Below, one piece after another: positions 36,396 to 44,734 of a stretch of DNA of 64,000 nt; position 1 is the first letter of the stretch; every line of letters starts with the position of its first letter. Below the pieces are notes generated by a model. It ran no database searches and had not been told where the DNA came from. It saw only the letters and a program-made list of their open reading frames with translations. The position numbers and the translations under genes were made by a program. This stretch comes from Pseudomonas sp. (GTDB lineage Bacteria > Pseudomonadota > Gammaproteobacteria > Pseudomonadales > Pseudomonadaceae): NCBI GenBank assembly GCA_030656145.1, contig JAUSOF010000002.1, positions 186,001 through 250,000 of the forward strand, read 5' to 3'.

Positions 36396-37277
36396 ATGAG
36401 CAAGTCCCCAAGCATCTGTTTCGTAATGCCTTACTTTGGCAAGTGGCCGTTTTGGATGCCGTTCTTTCTGCAAAGCTGCCGGTTGAATCCGAGTATTGAT
36501 TGGCTGTTTTACAGTGATTGTGCGCCACTGGAAAATTGCCCGGAAAATGTTCGGGTGGTGACGATGAGCTTCGCTGAATATTGCCAGCATGCGTCAGCCC
36601 GACTCGGTGTCAATTTTCAGCCGACCCAAGCCTATAAGCTCTGTGACATTCGACCAGCATTTGGTCTGATTCATGAGGCGGATCTGCAAGGTTACGAGTT
36701 TTGGGGCTTCGGTGATATCGACCTGATCTATGGTGACTTGCGGGCCTATTTTACCGATGAGCGCTTGCGGTGCCATGACCTCTATTCGACCCATGCGCGC
36801 CGGGTGTCCGGGCATTTGTGCCTGATTCGCAATACGTCACGTATGCGGAGTGCGTTTAAGCGCATACCAAGTTGGCAGCAGCGTTTCTGTGACCCTCGGC
36901 ATCAGGCCCTGGATGAGGGCGCTTTTACGCGCCTCTTTTTACGTAACAAGAACTTGCCTGTCGCGCTGCAGAAACTATTCGGTACGCTGCTGAATCCGTG
37001 GTATCGGCGTAGCGAGTTTATTGAGGCTTACAGCACACCGTATGCGCATATCGATTGGCACGACGGCAGCCGTGACTTTCCGAAAAAGTGGCACTGGAAT
37101 GCTGGCAAGCTGACCAATGATCAGGATGGCGTGCGTGAGTTCCCTTATTTTCACTTTATTGTGTGGAAACGGCATGGCTGGGATCAGTTACCACTGGAAC
37201 AGTTGGAAGCCTCTACGCAATTTGCCCAGCGTATGGGTTGGTCGGTGAGCCCGCAGGGCTTTGAGTGTGAAGAATGA
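36396..37277 (+). CDS. DUF6625-family protein, probable glycosyltransferase (293 aa)
   Basis: I recognise this only as the DUF6625 type, often found in polysaccharide loci. Visible features: an N-terminal strand with ICFVMPYFGKWP, KLCDIRPAFG at 81-90, then FWGFGDIDLIYGDL at 103-115, where D107-I108-D109 resembles the metal-binding DxD motif of GT-A glycosyltransferases. No signal peptide or membrane helix is seen, so it should be cytosolic. GGAGT lies just before the ATG. It overlaps the next gene by four bases (ATGA). GC is low here: by hand, 58 of 120 bases in 36421-36540 are G or C, against 42 of 60 at 26581-26640. The acceptor and donor are unknown. Confidence 0.75.
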   Translation: MSKSPSICFVMPYFGKWPFWMPFFLQSCRLNPSIDWLFYSDCAPLENCPENVRVVTMSFAEYCQHASARLGVNFQPTQAYKLCDIRPAFGLIHEADLQGYEFWGFGDIDLIYGDLRAYFTDERLRCHDLYSTHARRVSGHLCLIRNTSRMRSAFKRIPSWQQRFCDPRHQALDEGAFTRLFLRNKNLPVALQKLFGTLLNPWYRRSEFIEAYSTPYAHIDWHDGSRDFPKKWHWNAGKLTNDQDGVREFPYFHFIVWKRHGWDQLPLEQLEASTQFAQRMGWSVSPQGFECEE

Positions 37278-38428
37278 TGTCCAGGCGCATGAAGGTTTTA
37301 CAGCTACAGCCGGATTACAACGTCAAGGCTCATGACTTTGCTGATTTGGCTGAACAAATCGTCAAGGCTTTGCCGAACGAGTGCTATTCCGTCGTCGCGG
37401 CATTTCTGCGCGGTAAGCCTGGGCCTGGCGAGCCAGTGAGTCGTGCAGAGCGCTCGGTGTATTTCGAGTTTTCAGATAAGCAACTCAAAGGCCTGCGTCT
37501 GCGGGCGATGTGGCGACTCTATCAGTTTTGCCGTGATGAACAATTTGATGTGGTGATTTGTAATCGCTTCAAACCCGTCAATATGATGTTGCAGCTGAAC
37601 CGCTGGTTAAAGGTGCCGCTGTGCATTGGCATCTCCCATGGTTTTGGTGAGTACGACCGTTTTTACCGGCGTCGACAAGCCCGGCGACTGATCGATAAGG
37701 CCTGGCGTTTCGTTGGGGTTTCCCCAGCGGTTAAGCAGTACCTGCTGGACTGCAAGTGTGGTTTCACCGAGCACAATACCGTGGCTATTACCAATGCCAT
37801 CGATATCGAGCAGGCCGCTGCCTTGCAACATTCCCGCGAAGAGGCTCGCCGCATGCTGGGGCTTGATCCCGATGTACGTTTGCTCGGGGCGCTGGGTCGG
37901 TTGGTGCCGGTGAAGGGGCATATCTATCTGCTTCAGGCATTTGCCAAGCTCAAAGACGTTTATCCCCAGGTGCAACTGGCTATTATCGGCAAAGGCCGTG
38001 AAGAATCGCGGCTGTTGGCCGAGGTTGAGCGGCTCGGACTTGGTGGTCGGGTCCATCTGCTCGGCTTTCGTGAAAATGCCCTGCAATATGTGCGGGCCTT
38101 TGATATCTGGACCATGCCGTCTCTGGCCGAAGGCTTGGGCTTGGCATTGCTGGAAGGTATGAGTGGGCATTTACCCGTGATTGCTTCCAATGTGCCGGCG
38201 ATGCTGCCATTGATTGAGGGGGCCAATGGCATTGCCGTGCCGCCGACTGATGTTGAGTCGCTGAGTCGGGCGCTTGACCGCTACTTGCAATTGGATGATC
38301 AGCAGTTGCGGGTAAAGGGTGAGCAGTCCTATGCCTATTTGTGTGCAAATCACGACATAGAAACCTTCAGGCAACAGTACCGACAGCTCATTGAAGAGTC
38401 GTTGCGTCAGGCGAGTGCTTTCTCATGA
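37274..38428 (+). CDS. GT4 glycosyltransferase, Ssg-like (384 aa)
   Basis: This is a GT-B fold transferase for the outer core. The N-terminal domain begins MKVLQLQPDYNVKAHDFADLAEQIV, with a HGFGEYDRFY acceptor loop. The C-terminal domain has LGALGRLVPVKGH and the EX7E motif EGLGLALLE near residue 305. The general pattern and position (before a GT2 gene and waaL) fit P. aeruginosa Ssg (PA5001), but I cannot confirm orthology. ATG 37274 overlaps the previous stop; an internal ATG at 37289 would give a shorter, equally plausible N-terminus. It overlaps the following GT2 gene by four bases. Confidence 0.82.
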   Translation: MMSRRMKVLQLQPDYNVKAHDFADLAEQIVKALPNECYSVVAAFLRGKPGPGEPVSRAERSVYFEFSDKQLKGLRLRAMWRLYQFCRDEQFDVVICNRFKPVNMMLQLNRWLKVPLCIGISHGFGEYDRFYRRRQARRLIDKAWRFVGVSPAVKQYLLDCKCGFTEHNTVAITNAIDIEQAAALQHSREEARRMLGLDPDVRLLGALGRLVPVKGHIYLLQAFAKLKDVYPQVQLAIIGKGREESRLLAEVERLGLGGRVHLLGFRENALQYVRAFDIWTMPSLAEGLGLALLEGMSGHLPVIASNVPAMLPLIEGANGIAVPPTDVESLSRALDRYLQLDDQQLRVKGEQSYAYLCANHDIETFRQQYRQLIEESLRQASAFS

Positions 38429-39309
38429 GTAAGAGTCTCCCATTGGTCAGTGTCATCATCGCGTCCTATAACCATGCACCGTATATCGAAGAGTGCATTC
38501 TCAGCGTGCTTGGGCAGACCTACGAGCATGTGGAGCTATTAGTGGTGGATGATGGTTCGACAGATGACAGTGTTGAGCGTATCCGTCGTTTGCAAATTGA
38601 GCATGGTTTCGATTTCCAAGTGCAGCAGAATCAGGGGCTGACATATACGCTGAACTCGGCAATTGCTAGGGCGGAGGGGATCCTTATTGTGCCTTTTGGT
38701 TCGGACGATGTGATGTTGCCCGAGCGCTTGGCCAAGCAGGTGGCCTACATGGTTGACAAACCAGAGGTAGGTATTTGCGCAGGTAATATCGAGTTGATCG
38801 ACTCAGAGGGAAATCTTTTTCCCGAGGCACGTCAGCGTCGAGATGTGCCTTTCCGACGAATGGACTTCGACGATGTATTTATGGAGCGCAAGCCCTATGC
38901 GCCTGCCACGACCTTGATGATCCGTAAGGAAGCCTTGGATAAAGTAGGCGGCTTTGATCCGGAAATTCGGCTTGAGGACTTGGCGATTGAACTGAAGATC
39001 ACCCATGCGGGCTACTACATCGACTGTTTGGGCGAGGTGTTAGCGCGTTACCGTAAGCACGCCACCAACTCCTATAAGAACCACCGGTTTATGATTGACA
39101 GCATCCTGCGCATTTATGCCTTGTACCGCAATCATCCTCAGTATGAGTTTGTCCGCACGCGTTTTCTCAGCTCAATGTTTCTCAAATGCTCCAATCGTGA
39201 CCGCAAACTGGCGCGTGAGTTGCTCATGCAAATCCCCTTTAAGTATTGGTCGAAGAAAACCTGGCGTGGGTTGATGCGTCTGTATTTCTCACCGCTGGAA
39301 AAGGCCTGA
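38425..39309 (+). CDS. GT2-family glycosyltransferase (294 aa), WapR position
   Basis: This is a GT-A fold, inverting transferase. The nucleotide-binding start is VSVIIASYNHAPYIEECI, VVDDGSTDDS follows, and the metal site is SDD in PFGSDDVMLPERL at about 90-102. The catalytic ED is in IRLEDLAIEL. The C-terminal basic helix (RKLARELLMQIPFKYWSKK) may touch the membrane. It lies where P. aeruginosa has the rhamnosyltransferase wapR, so an O-antigen-receptor sugar is a fair guess, but the donor cannot be read from the sequence. It is coupled to the upstream gene by ATGA overlap. Confidence 0.85.
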   Translation: MSKSLPLVSVIIASYNHAPYIEECILSVLGQTYEHVELLVVDDGSTDDSVERIRRLQIEHGFDFQVQQNQGLTYTLNSAIARAEGILIVPFGSDDVMLPERLAKQVAYMVDKPEVGICAGNIELIDSEGNLFPEARQRRDVPFRRMDFDDVFMERKPYAPATTLMIRKEALDKVGGFDPEIRLEDLAIELKITHAGYYIDCLGEVLARYRKHATNSYKNHRFMIDSILRIYALYRNHPQYEFVRTRFLSSMFLKCSNRDRKLARELLMQIPFKYWSKKTWRGLMRLYFSPLEKA

Positions 39310-39315
39310 TTGGTC

Positions 39316-39954
39316 ATGGGGCTGTGGACGCGCTTCTTGGCAAAACGGACCAAGAAACAGATACGTATGTTGCCCGAGCTGTACCGCGGTCAGGCGAAAT
39401 TCTTGCAACGTTATCCGCATTACCAGATTGGCGTGGGCACTTACGGTATTCCTGTTGTGCATGACTGGCAGGAGGGGGCCACGCTGAAGATTGGCAGCTA
39501 CACCTCGATTGCCGAGCAGGTGGAGATTTTTCTCGGTGGTCATCATCGTAGCGACTGGGTTACGACATATCCGTTTCCCGCGATGATTGCCGAGGCACGT
39601 CATATTCAGGGTTACGCCGTGAGCCGTGGTGATGTGGTAATCGGCAGTGATGTATGGCTTTGCACTAACAGCCTCATTTTGTCGGGTGTTACCGTCGGGC
39701 ACGGTGCTGTGATTGCGGCGGGCGCGGTGGTTAGTCGCGACGTTGCTCCTTACTCTATTGTTGCGGGCAATCCGGCGCGGCACATTCGCTGGCGTTTTAC
39801 ACCTGAGATTTGTGCAGCACTGCTGGAGGCAGCCTGGTGGGAGTGGCCGGAAGCGGAGGTTCGAAGGATCAGCCCGCTCTTGTGTAGTGACCAACTGGAT
39901 GCATTTCTGCAGTATGCACAGCAGCGCTTGGAGCGTGCTTCGCAACTCATCTAG
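39316..39954 (+). CDS. CatB-related O-acetyltransferase (left-handed beta-helix, 212 aa)
   Basis: This hexapeptide-repeat acyltransferase probably transfers acetyl from acetyl-CoA to a sugar hydroxyl in the outer core. Hexapeptide turns are visible from KIGSYTSIAEQVEIF to VVIGSDVWLCTNSLILSGVTVGHGAVIAAGAVV. The catalytic histidine is H76 or H77 in LGGHHRSDW, and the end VAGNPARHIRWRF is typical of the CatB/VatD group. ATG 39316 is chosen over the TTG six bases upstream. It is convergent with the kinase-like gene next to waaL, with only 11 bases between stops. Confidence 0.87.
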   Translation: MGLWTRFLAKRTKKQIRMLPELYRGQAKFLQRYPHYQIGVGTYGIPVVHDWQEGATLKIGSYTSIAEQVEIFLGGHHRSDWVTTYPFPAMIAEARHIQGYAVSRGDVVIGSDVWLCTNSLILSGVTVGHGAVIAAGAVVSRDVAPYSIVAGNPARHIRWRFTPEICAALLEAAWWEWPEAEVRRISPLLCSDQLDAFLQYAQQRLERASQLI

Positions 39955-39965
39955 GTCGTCTCGCG

Positions 39966-40601
39966 CTACTCGAATAGGTTGAATGCCTGGTTGCTGGCGA
40001 CGCGGTTATAGCCGCTTTTTAGTGCTTCAAGGTGCTCGTCGAACAGCCATTTTTGATCTTCGGAGTAACGTCGCATGTGCTTGAGGTTGCGTTGGCGTTT
40101 GCTCAGGCTAAGTGCAAAGCGGCTGACGCGTAGGTCTGCAAGGTCGATCAGTCCCAGTTGACCATCGGGTTGTACCAGTACATTGCCCAGATGTACCGAG
40201 CGAAAGTAAACACCACATTCATGCAGTTTGGCGAGCAACTCGCCAAACTGCTCAACAAGTTGTTGGCGGCGCTCAAAAGAACTGCTGTTCAATGTGTGGC
40301 GCAAAGTTTGCCCAGGTAGAGGCCAATAATGGACGGCCGTTTTATTTATTGGATCAACTAACCGATAAACTTGGATGATTATGGGGCTGTTAAATCCCAA
40401 ATATCGCAAACGCTCTGCGTTCTGTGCAAAACGTTTTGCGTAAGGTTTCAGAGTTTCGCTGGAAAACACTGAGCGCCGGCGGAATAGTTTTAAAAAACTA
40501 CCGTCCCCCAGGTGCAGAACTTTTGCACCAAGACCATCATGCTCCAGCACCGTCGCATTGGATGTGAGCGCACTGAGCTCAGTGGGGGAGAGGGTTTGCA
40601 T
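39966..40601 (-). CDS. Kinase-like LPS core protein (211 aa), PA4998 type, degenerate catalytic loop
   Basis: This is a lipopolysaccharide-kinase-fold protein. The probable ATP lysine is K38 in GSFLKLFRR. The catalytic loop reads YFRSVHLGNVLV at 132-143: the HRD His and Asp are replaced by Phe133 and Ser135, while Asn140 and the DFG-like Asp153 (GLIDLAD) are kept. Activity is therefore doubtful. A much longer open frame runs upstream inside waaL, but the real start is ATG 40601, whose first base is the last base of the waaL stop (TGATG), giving translational coupling. The same waaL-kinase order occurs in P. aeruginosa. Confidence 0.8.
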   Translation of the reverse strand: MQTLSPTELSALTSNATVLEHDGLGAKVLHLGDGSFLKLFRRRSVFSSETLKPYAKRFAQNAERLRYLGFNSPIIIQVYRLVDPINKTAVHYWPLPGQTLRHTLNSSSFERRQQLVEQFGELLAKLHECGVYFRSVHLGNVLVQPDGQLGLIDLADLRVSRFALSLSKRQRNLKHMRRYSEDQKWLFDEHLEALKSGYNRVASNQAFNLFE

Positions 40602-41788
40602 CAGTCGTGTGTCCTTTGTGCTTGTCGGGTGCGGATGCTCAGTGCGGCAATTAGTGCCAATGGAATCCAGGTAATCAGCCAATGCTCTTTGGGTCTTGGT
40701 AGGATGCCGCCGCCTTCTGTAAGTCCTGCGCCAATGCCGTAAACCAATAATGCACCGCATACAATGAATAAGGCATCGCTTCTGTGCCTCCAGCATTGGA
40801 GCAGGGCTATGCCATGTATGGCGAGCCAGAGGGTTAAGCCAACAATGCCAGTGTAATAGAGCACCCCAAGAGCAAAGTTGTGAGGCTCGCTGAAGGCCAT
40901 GGCAAGATCTGCGATAAGTATTTCCAGGTGGGCGCCGAAACCAAAGCCCTGCCAGGGTTGTTGGCTGATCTTGCTAAGCGTGCCGGCCCACAATTCGGGG
41001 CGGTAGGACAAGCCGCGATTCGATAGGGATTCCGGATATAGCAAAACTAGCGCTAGGAAGCCCAGCGCCCCAGAGGCCAGCAGCCAAATGGAGCGTTTAT
41101 TCCAGCACGCAAGGATCAGCCAGGCACAAACTAATGCAGTTGCAGCGAGAGGTGTGCGTGAGCCGGTAGCTAGCAGTGCAAAACCCATAAGCAGTGCCGC
41201 GCTAAAAGCCGCCCAGCTTTGCCGTGGGCTTAAGGTCATGCTTAATGCAAGCCAGAGGGTGCAGAAGAAGCCGAACAGGTGCGAACTCAGTAGAGGGTTG
41301 TCTAGCGCCCCGCCACCAATAAGCCGGTCGCCGGGTATCCAGCTTGAGATAAACACAGCCAAGCTGTAGCCCGTAATCGGGAGCATCAGCAGCGCGGCGA
41401 GCAGCGTGCTTAGGGCCAGGCGCTGGTTGGACTGCAGGCCTATTAGAGCGCATGCGGCAAATAACATCAGAATGTAAAGCGGGCGCTTTAATAAGCTGCC
41501 GAAAGAAGCATCAGTATCTGACCAGCTGGTGCTGAGCAGTGCCCAGAACGAGAACATCAAGAACGTGATGATCACTGGGTTGAACCATAGCGCTTTACTG
41601 GCAAGAGGACGCATTGCCAAGGCAAATAGCGTAGGGATGGCGATCAGGGCGTAGAACAGCTTGTGATAGAGACTACGTTCCGGCAAAACTGCCAAGCCTA
41701 TCAGCAGGACGATAAAGCCCAGAGGGAGCAACCAGTTGCAGATAAAGGCGTAAGGTCGCTGCGTCCATGAGTCGATTTGCTTGTGCAT
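40601..41788 (-). CDS. waaL: O-antigen ligase WaaL (395 aa)
   Basis: WaaL joins undecaprenyl-linked O antigen to lipid A-core on the periplasmic face of the inner membrane. About 11-12 hydrophobic helices are visible. The large periplasmic loop follows the segment ESLSNRGLSYRPELW and includes GFGFGAHLEI and AFSEPHNFALGVLYYTG, whose His (SEPHN) matches the conserved catalytic histidine of the Wzy_C family. It lies opposite to the rest of the core operon and divergent from msbA. GC is lower than in the flanking genes, as usual for ligases that adapt to the local O antigen. Confidence 0.9.
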   Translation of the reverse strand: MHKQIDSWTQRPYAFICNWLLPLGFIVLLIGLAVLPERSLYHKLFYALIAIPTLFALAMRPLASKALWFNPVIITFLMFSFWALLSTSWSDTDASFGSLLKRPLYILMLFAACALIGLQSNQRLALSTLLAALLMLPITGYSLAVFISSWIPGDRLIGGGALDNPLLSSHLFGFFCTLWLALSMTLSPRQSWAAFSAALLMGFALLATGSRTPLAATALVCAWLILACWNKRSIWLLASGALGFLALVLLYPESLSNRGLSYRPELWAGTLSKISQQPWQGFGFGAHLEILIADLAMAFSEPHNFALGVLYYTGIVGLTLWLAIHGIALLQCWRHRSDALFIVCGALLVYGIGAGLTEGGGILPRPKEHWLITWIPLALIAALSIRTRQAQRTHD

Positions 41789-42018
41789 CTATCGATAAGT
41801 CCAAACCTGTGATTGATCCGTAATTCTACAGGATCAAGACCTGCCTTTACTTCGCGAAGCATCAAATTGTCCTGGTTGCCGAGCCTGTGAGGTCAGTTGC
41901 TGCGATGTAGCGTCATCAAAGATGCCGATGAGTGCGCTTTGGCGTGCGGGTGCTAGCGTGGTCGCAGCCTCGTTGGGCTATGGTAACATCTCACCCTTTA
42001 TCCAGCGCAGGCCGACTT

Positions 42019-43836
42019 ATGAGCGAAAAAGCTGCAAGCCCAGACTCTTCCTCGAGTCTTAAGATTTACCTGCGCTTGCTCTCTTATGTTAGGCCCTACC
42101 TGTTTTTTTTCGCGCTGAGTATCCTGGGTTTTCTGATTTTCGCTTCTACTCAGCCAATGCTGGGCTACATTCTCAAGTATTTTGTCGATGGACTTTCCAA
42201 TCCTGAAGCGAGTCTGTTCCCGAGTGTTCCGTACTTACGCGATTTGCAACTCGTGCAGGCAGTGCCGCTGCTGATCGTGTTGATCGCATTTTGGCAAGGC
42301 GTAGGCTCTTATCTGGGTAACTATTTCCTGGCCAAGGTATCGCTGGGGCTGGTACACGATCTACGCGTGGCGCTGTTTAACAACCTGCTGACCTTGCCCA
42401 ATCGGTATTTCGATAATCACAACTCCGGGCATCTGATTTCCCGCATCACCTATAACGTCACCATGGTGACGGGAGCGGCCACTGATGCGATCAAGGTTGT
42501 GGTGCGTGAAGGTATGACAGTGGTGTTTCTGTTCGCCACTCTGCTGTGGATGAACTGGAAGCTGACTCTGGTAATGGTCGCTATTCTTCCCGTAATCGGT
42601 TTGATGGTTAGCAGTGCGAGCAAGAAATTTCGCAAGCAGAGCAAGAAAATCCAGGTGGCCATGGGCGATGTCACCCACGTGGCCTCGGAGACTATTCAGG
42701 GCTATCGCGTGGTACGCAGCTTTGGTGGTGAGGCGTATGAGCAGCACCGTTTTCTGGCTTCAAGCGAAGATAATCGAGTCAAGCAGCTAAAGATGGTCAG
42801 GACAGGAGCCGTTTACACGCCAAGCCTGCAATTGGTGATTTACAGTGCCATGGCCGTGCTGATGTTTCTGGTGCTGTTCATGCGCGGCGATGCTTCGGCT
42901 GGTGATTTGGTGGCCTACATCACCCTGGCAGGGCTGTTGCCTAAGCCCATTCGTCAGTTGTCTGAGGTCAGTTCTACCATCCAGAAAGGTGTAGCCGGCG
43001 CCGAGAGTATCTTCGAGCAGCTCGATGAGGCGCAGGAGGTTGATCGCGGCAGCCAGGAGCGCGAGCGGGTCAGCGGTCGCCTTGAGGTGCGCAGCCTGAG
43101 CTTTCAGTACCCAGGTGCTGAGAAGTTGGTGCTGAACGATATTTCCTTTTGTGTCCAGCCCGGCCAAATGGTCGCATTGGTCGGTCGGTCAGGCAGTGGC
43201 AAGTCGACTCTGGCCAGTCTGATTCCGCGTTTCTATCACCACGAGCAGGGCCAGATCCTGCTCGATGGCCTGGATGTGGAAGATTACAAATTGCGTAATC
43301 TGCGTCGCCATATTGCCTTGGTGACCCAGCATGTCACGTTGTTCAATGACACCGTGCGCAACAACATCGCCTATGGCGATCTGGCTGGAGCGCCTCTGGA
43401 TACCGTTAAAAAGGCTGCAGAGGACGCCTATGCCGCCGAATTTATCGAGCAGATGCCGCATGGCTACGACACGCTGGTTGGCGAGAATGGAGTGCTGCTG
43501 TCCGGCGGTCAGCGTCAGCGCCTGGCGATCGCTCGTGCGCTTCTCAAGGATGCGCCTTTGCTGATTCTAGATGAGGCCACTTCGGCGCTGGATACCGAGT
43601 CGGAGCGGCATATCCAGGCTGCGCTCGATAAGGTGGTTCAGGGCCGCACCACCATTGTTATTGCCCACCGTTTGAGCACCATTGAGAAGGCTGATCTGAT
43701 TCTGGTGATGGACCAGGGGCAGATTGTAGAGCGCGGTACGCACAGTGAATTGCTGGCTTTGAATGGTTACTATGCACGGCTGCATGCCCGTGATTTCGCT
43801 GAGGATGAAGACGTTAACGCGGAGCCAGGTGCCTGA
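42019..43836 (+). CDS. msbA: Lipid A export ATP-binding/permease protein MsbA (605 aa)
   Basis: MsbA flips lipid A-core to the periplasmic leaflet of the inner membrane. The N-terminal half has six membrane helices (from about residue 20). The C-terminal ABC domain has Walker A GRSGSGKST, the Q-loop VTQHVTLFND, signature LSGGQRQR, Walker B LLILDEATSALD and the switch His in IAHRLST. The open frame extends 29 codons upstream, but ATG 42019, with CAGG upstream, gives the normal N-terminus. The 230-base divergent gap with waaL (41789-42018) should hold both promoters, but no clear box is seen. It overlaps mig-14 by one base (TGATG). Confidence 0.95.
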   Translation: MSEKAASPDSSSSLKIYLRLLSYVRPYLFFFALSILGFLIFASTQPMLGYILKYFVDGLSNPEASLFPSVPYLRDLQLVQAVPLLIVLIAFWQGVGSYLGNYFLAKVSLGLVHDLRVALFNNLLTLPNRYFDNHNSGHLISRITYNVTMVTGAATDAIKVVVREGMTVVFLFATLLWMNWKLTLVMVAILPVIGLMVSSASKKFRKQSKKIQVAMGDVTHVASETIQGYRVVRSFGGEAYEQHRFLASSEDNRVKQLKMVRTGAVYTPSLQLVIYSAMAVLMFLVLFMRGDASAGDLVAYITLAGLLPKPIRQLSEVSSTIQKGVAGAESIFEQLDEAQEVDRGSQERERVSGRLEVRSLSFQYPGAEKLVLNDISFCVQPGQMVALVGRSGSGKSTLASLIPRFYHHEQGQILLDGLDVEDYKLRNLRRHIALVTQHVTLFNDTVRNNIAYGDLAGAPLDTVKKAAEDAYAAEFIEQMPHGYDTLVGENGVLLSGGQRQRLAIARALLKDAPLLILDEATSALDTESERHIQAALDKVVQGRTTIVIAHRLSTIEKADLILVMDQGQIVERGTHSELLALNGYYARLHARDFAEDEDVNAEPGA

Positions 43837-44732
43837 TGCTCAACCATCTGCGCGCCTGGCGTGAGCGTGGCTGGACGCCGATTGATGCTGTCACTTATGT
43901 CGAGGCTTGGCAGCGATTTGGTGGCAGTGTTGCAACCCATCCACAGGTGATCGAGCGTCTGGCTGGTCTGGCTGGCGTCGCCGTGCGCTACCTCGGTTGG
44001 TTTTCCGGCGGTGAGTTGCAGGCGGCGATTCCGACCTGGGGACGGCATCTGGCATTGGCCAAGGATGTGCTCAAGCAGCAGGGTAAGCGCGGCCTGTTCG
44101 ATTTGGGCAATGCCGAGATCATTTTGCCGGTTGCGGCCGCTGCCCGCGTACCGTTAAGGCACCGTGGGCGTTATATCTCCGCGCTGAATGCCGGGTCGGT
44201 AAGCACCTTGCGCGAGCAGCCGGAAGGCTTGGCACTGGCCCGTGAACCAGAGGAATACAGTAAGAAGTTCCGCTATAACCAGCGCCGTGAGCAGCGCTTG
44301 CTGGAAGAGGCTGGTGGCGTTATCCGGCCGATGCTGGAGTTGTCCGCTGCTGAGCAGGCGCGGGTATATGCCGATCTGTTTCAGCGCCGCTGGGGCTTTG
44401 AGGCGACCGGCAGGGCGCATTTGGTGGAGGTATTCAGCCTGATGCGCGACTTTATGACCGGAGCCCTGATTTACCTGAACGATCAGCCGGTGGCGATCCA
44501 GGTGCTTTACCGTGTCGAGGCTCCGCAGTGGGTGAGCCTTGAATACATCAATGGCGGGGTTGATCCGCAGAACCGTGAATTCAGTCCGGGCAGTGTGCTG
44601 AGCTTCATCAACACGCAAACTGCTTGGGCCGAGGCGCGAGCATTGGGTAAGCCGTTGCGTTACTCCTTTGGCCGGGCTGATCGTGAATATAAAGACCGCT
44701 GGTGCAATCGTGTGCCGGTTTATCAGGTTTGA
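43836..44732 (+). CDS. mig-14: Mig-14-like protein, GNAT fold (298 aa)
   Basis: Mig-14 proteins are inner-membrane-associated factors needed for resistance to cationic antimicrobial peptides in Salmonella and found in the P. aeruginosa core locus. The sequence shows a GNAT-like acyltransferase half with RRWGFEATGRAHL and a C-terminal FSPGSVLSFINTQTAWAEARAL followed by RADREYKDRW. No signal peptide is seen. The start overlaps the msbA stop by one base. In PAO1 the gene lies between wapH and dnpA; here mig-14 and dnpA sit between msbA and hldE instead. Confidence 0.8.
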   Translation: MLNHLRAWRERGWTPIDAVTYVEAWQRFGGSVATHPQVIERLAGLAGVAVRYLGWFSGGELQAAIPTWGRHLALAKDVLKQQGKRGLFDLGNAEIILPVAAAARVPLRHRGRYISALNAGSVSTLREQPEGLALAREPEEYSKKFRYNQRREQRLLEEAGGVIRPMLELSAAEQARVYADLFQRRWGFEATGRAHLVEVFSLMRDFMTGALIYLNDQPVAIQVLYRVEAPQWVSLEYINGGVDPQNREFSPGSVLSFINTQTAWAEARALGKPLRYSFGRADREYKDRWCNRVPVYQV

Positions 44733-44734
44733 TT

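Noticed and set aside
40602..40796. Longer N-terminus for the kinase-like gene next to waaL
   Set aside because: It lies inside waaL in another frame; ATG 40601 overlaps the waaL stop by one base and starts the fold.
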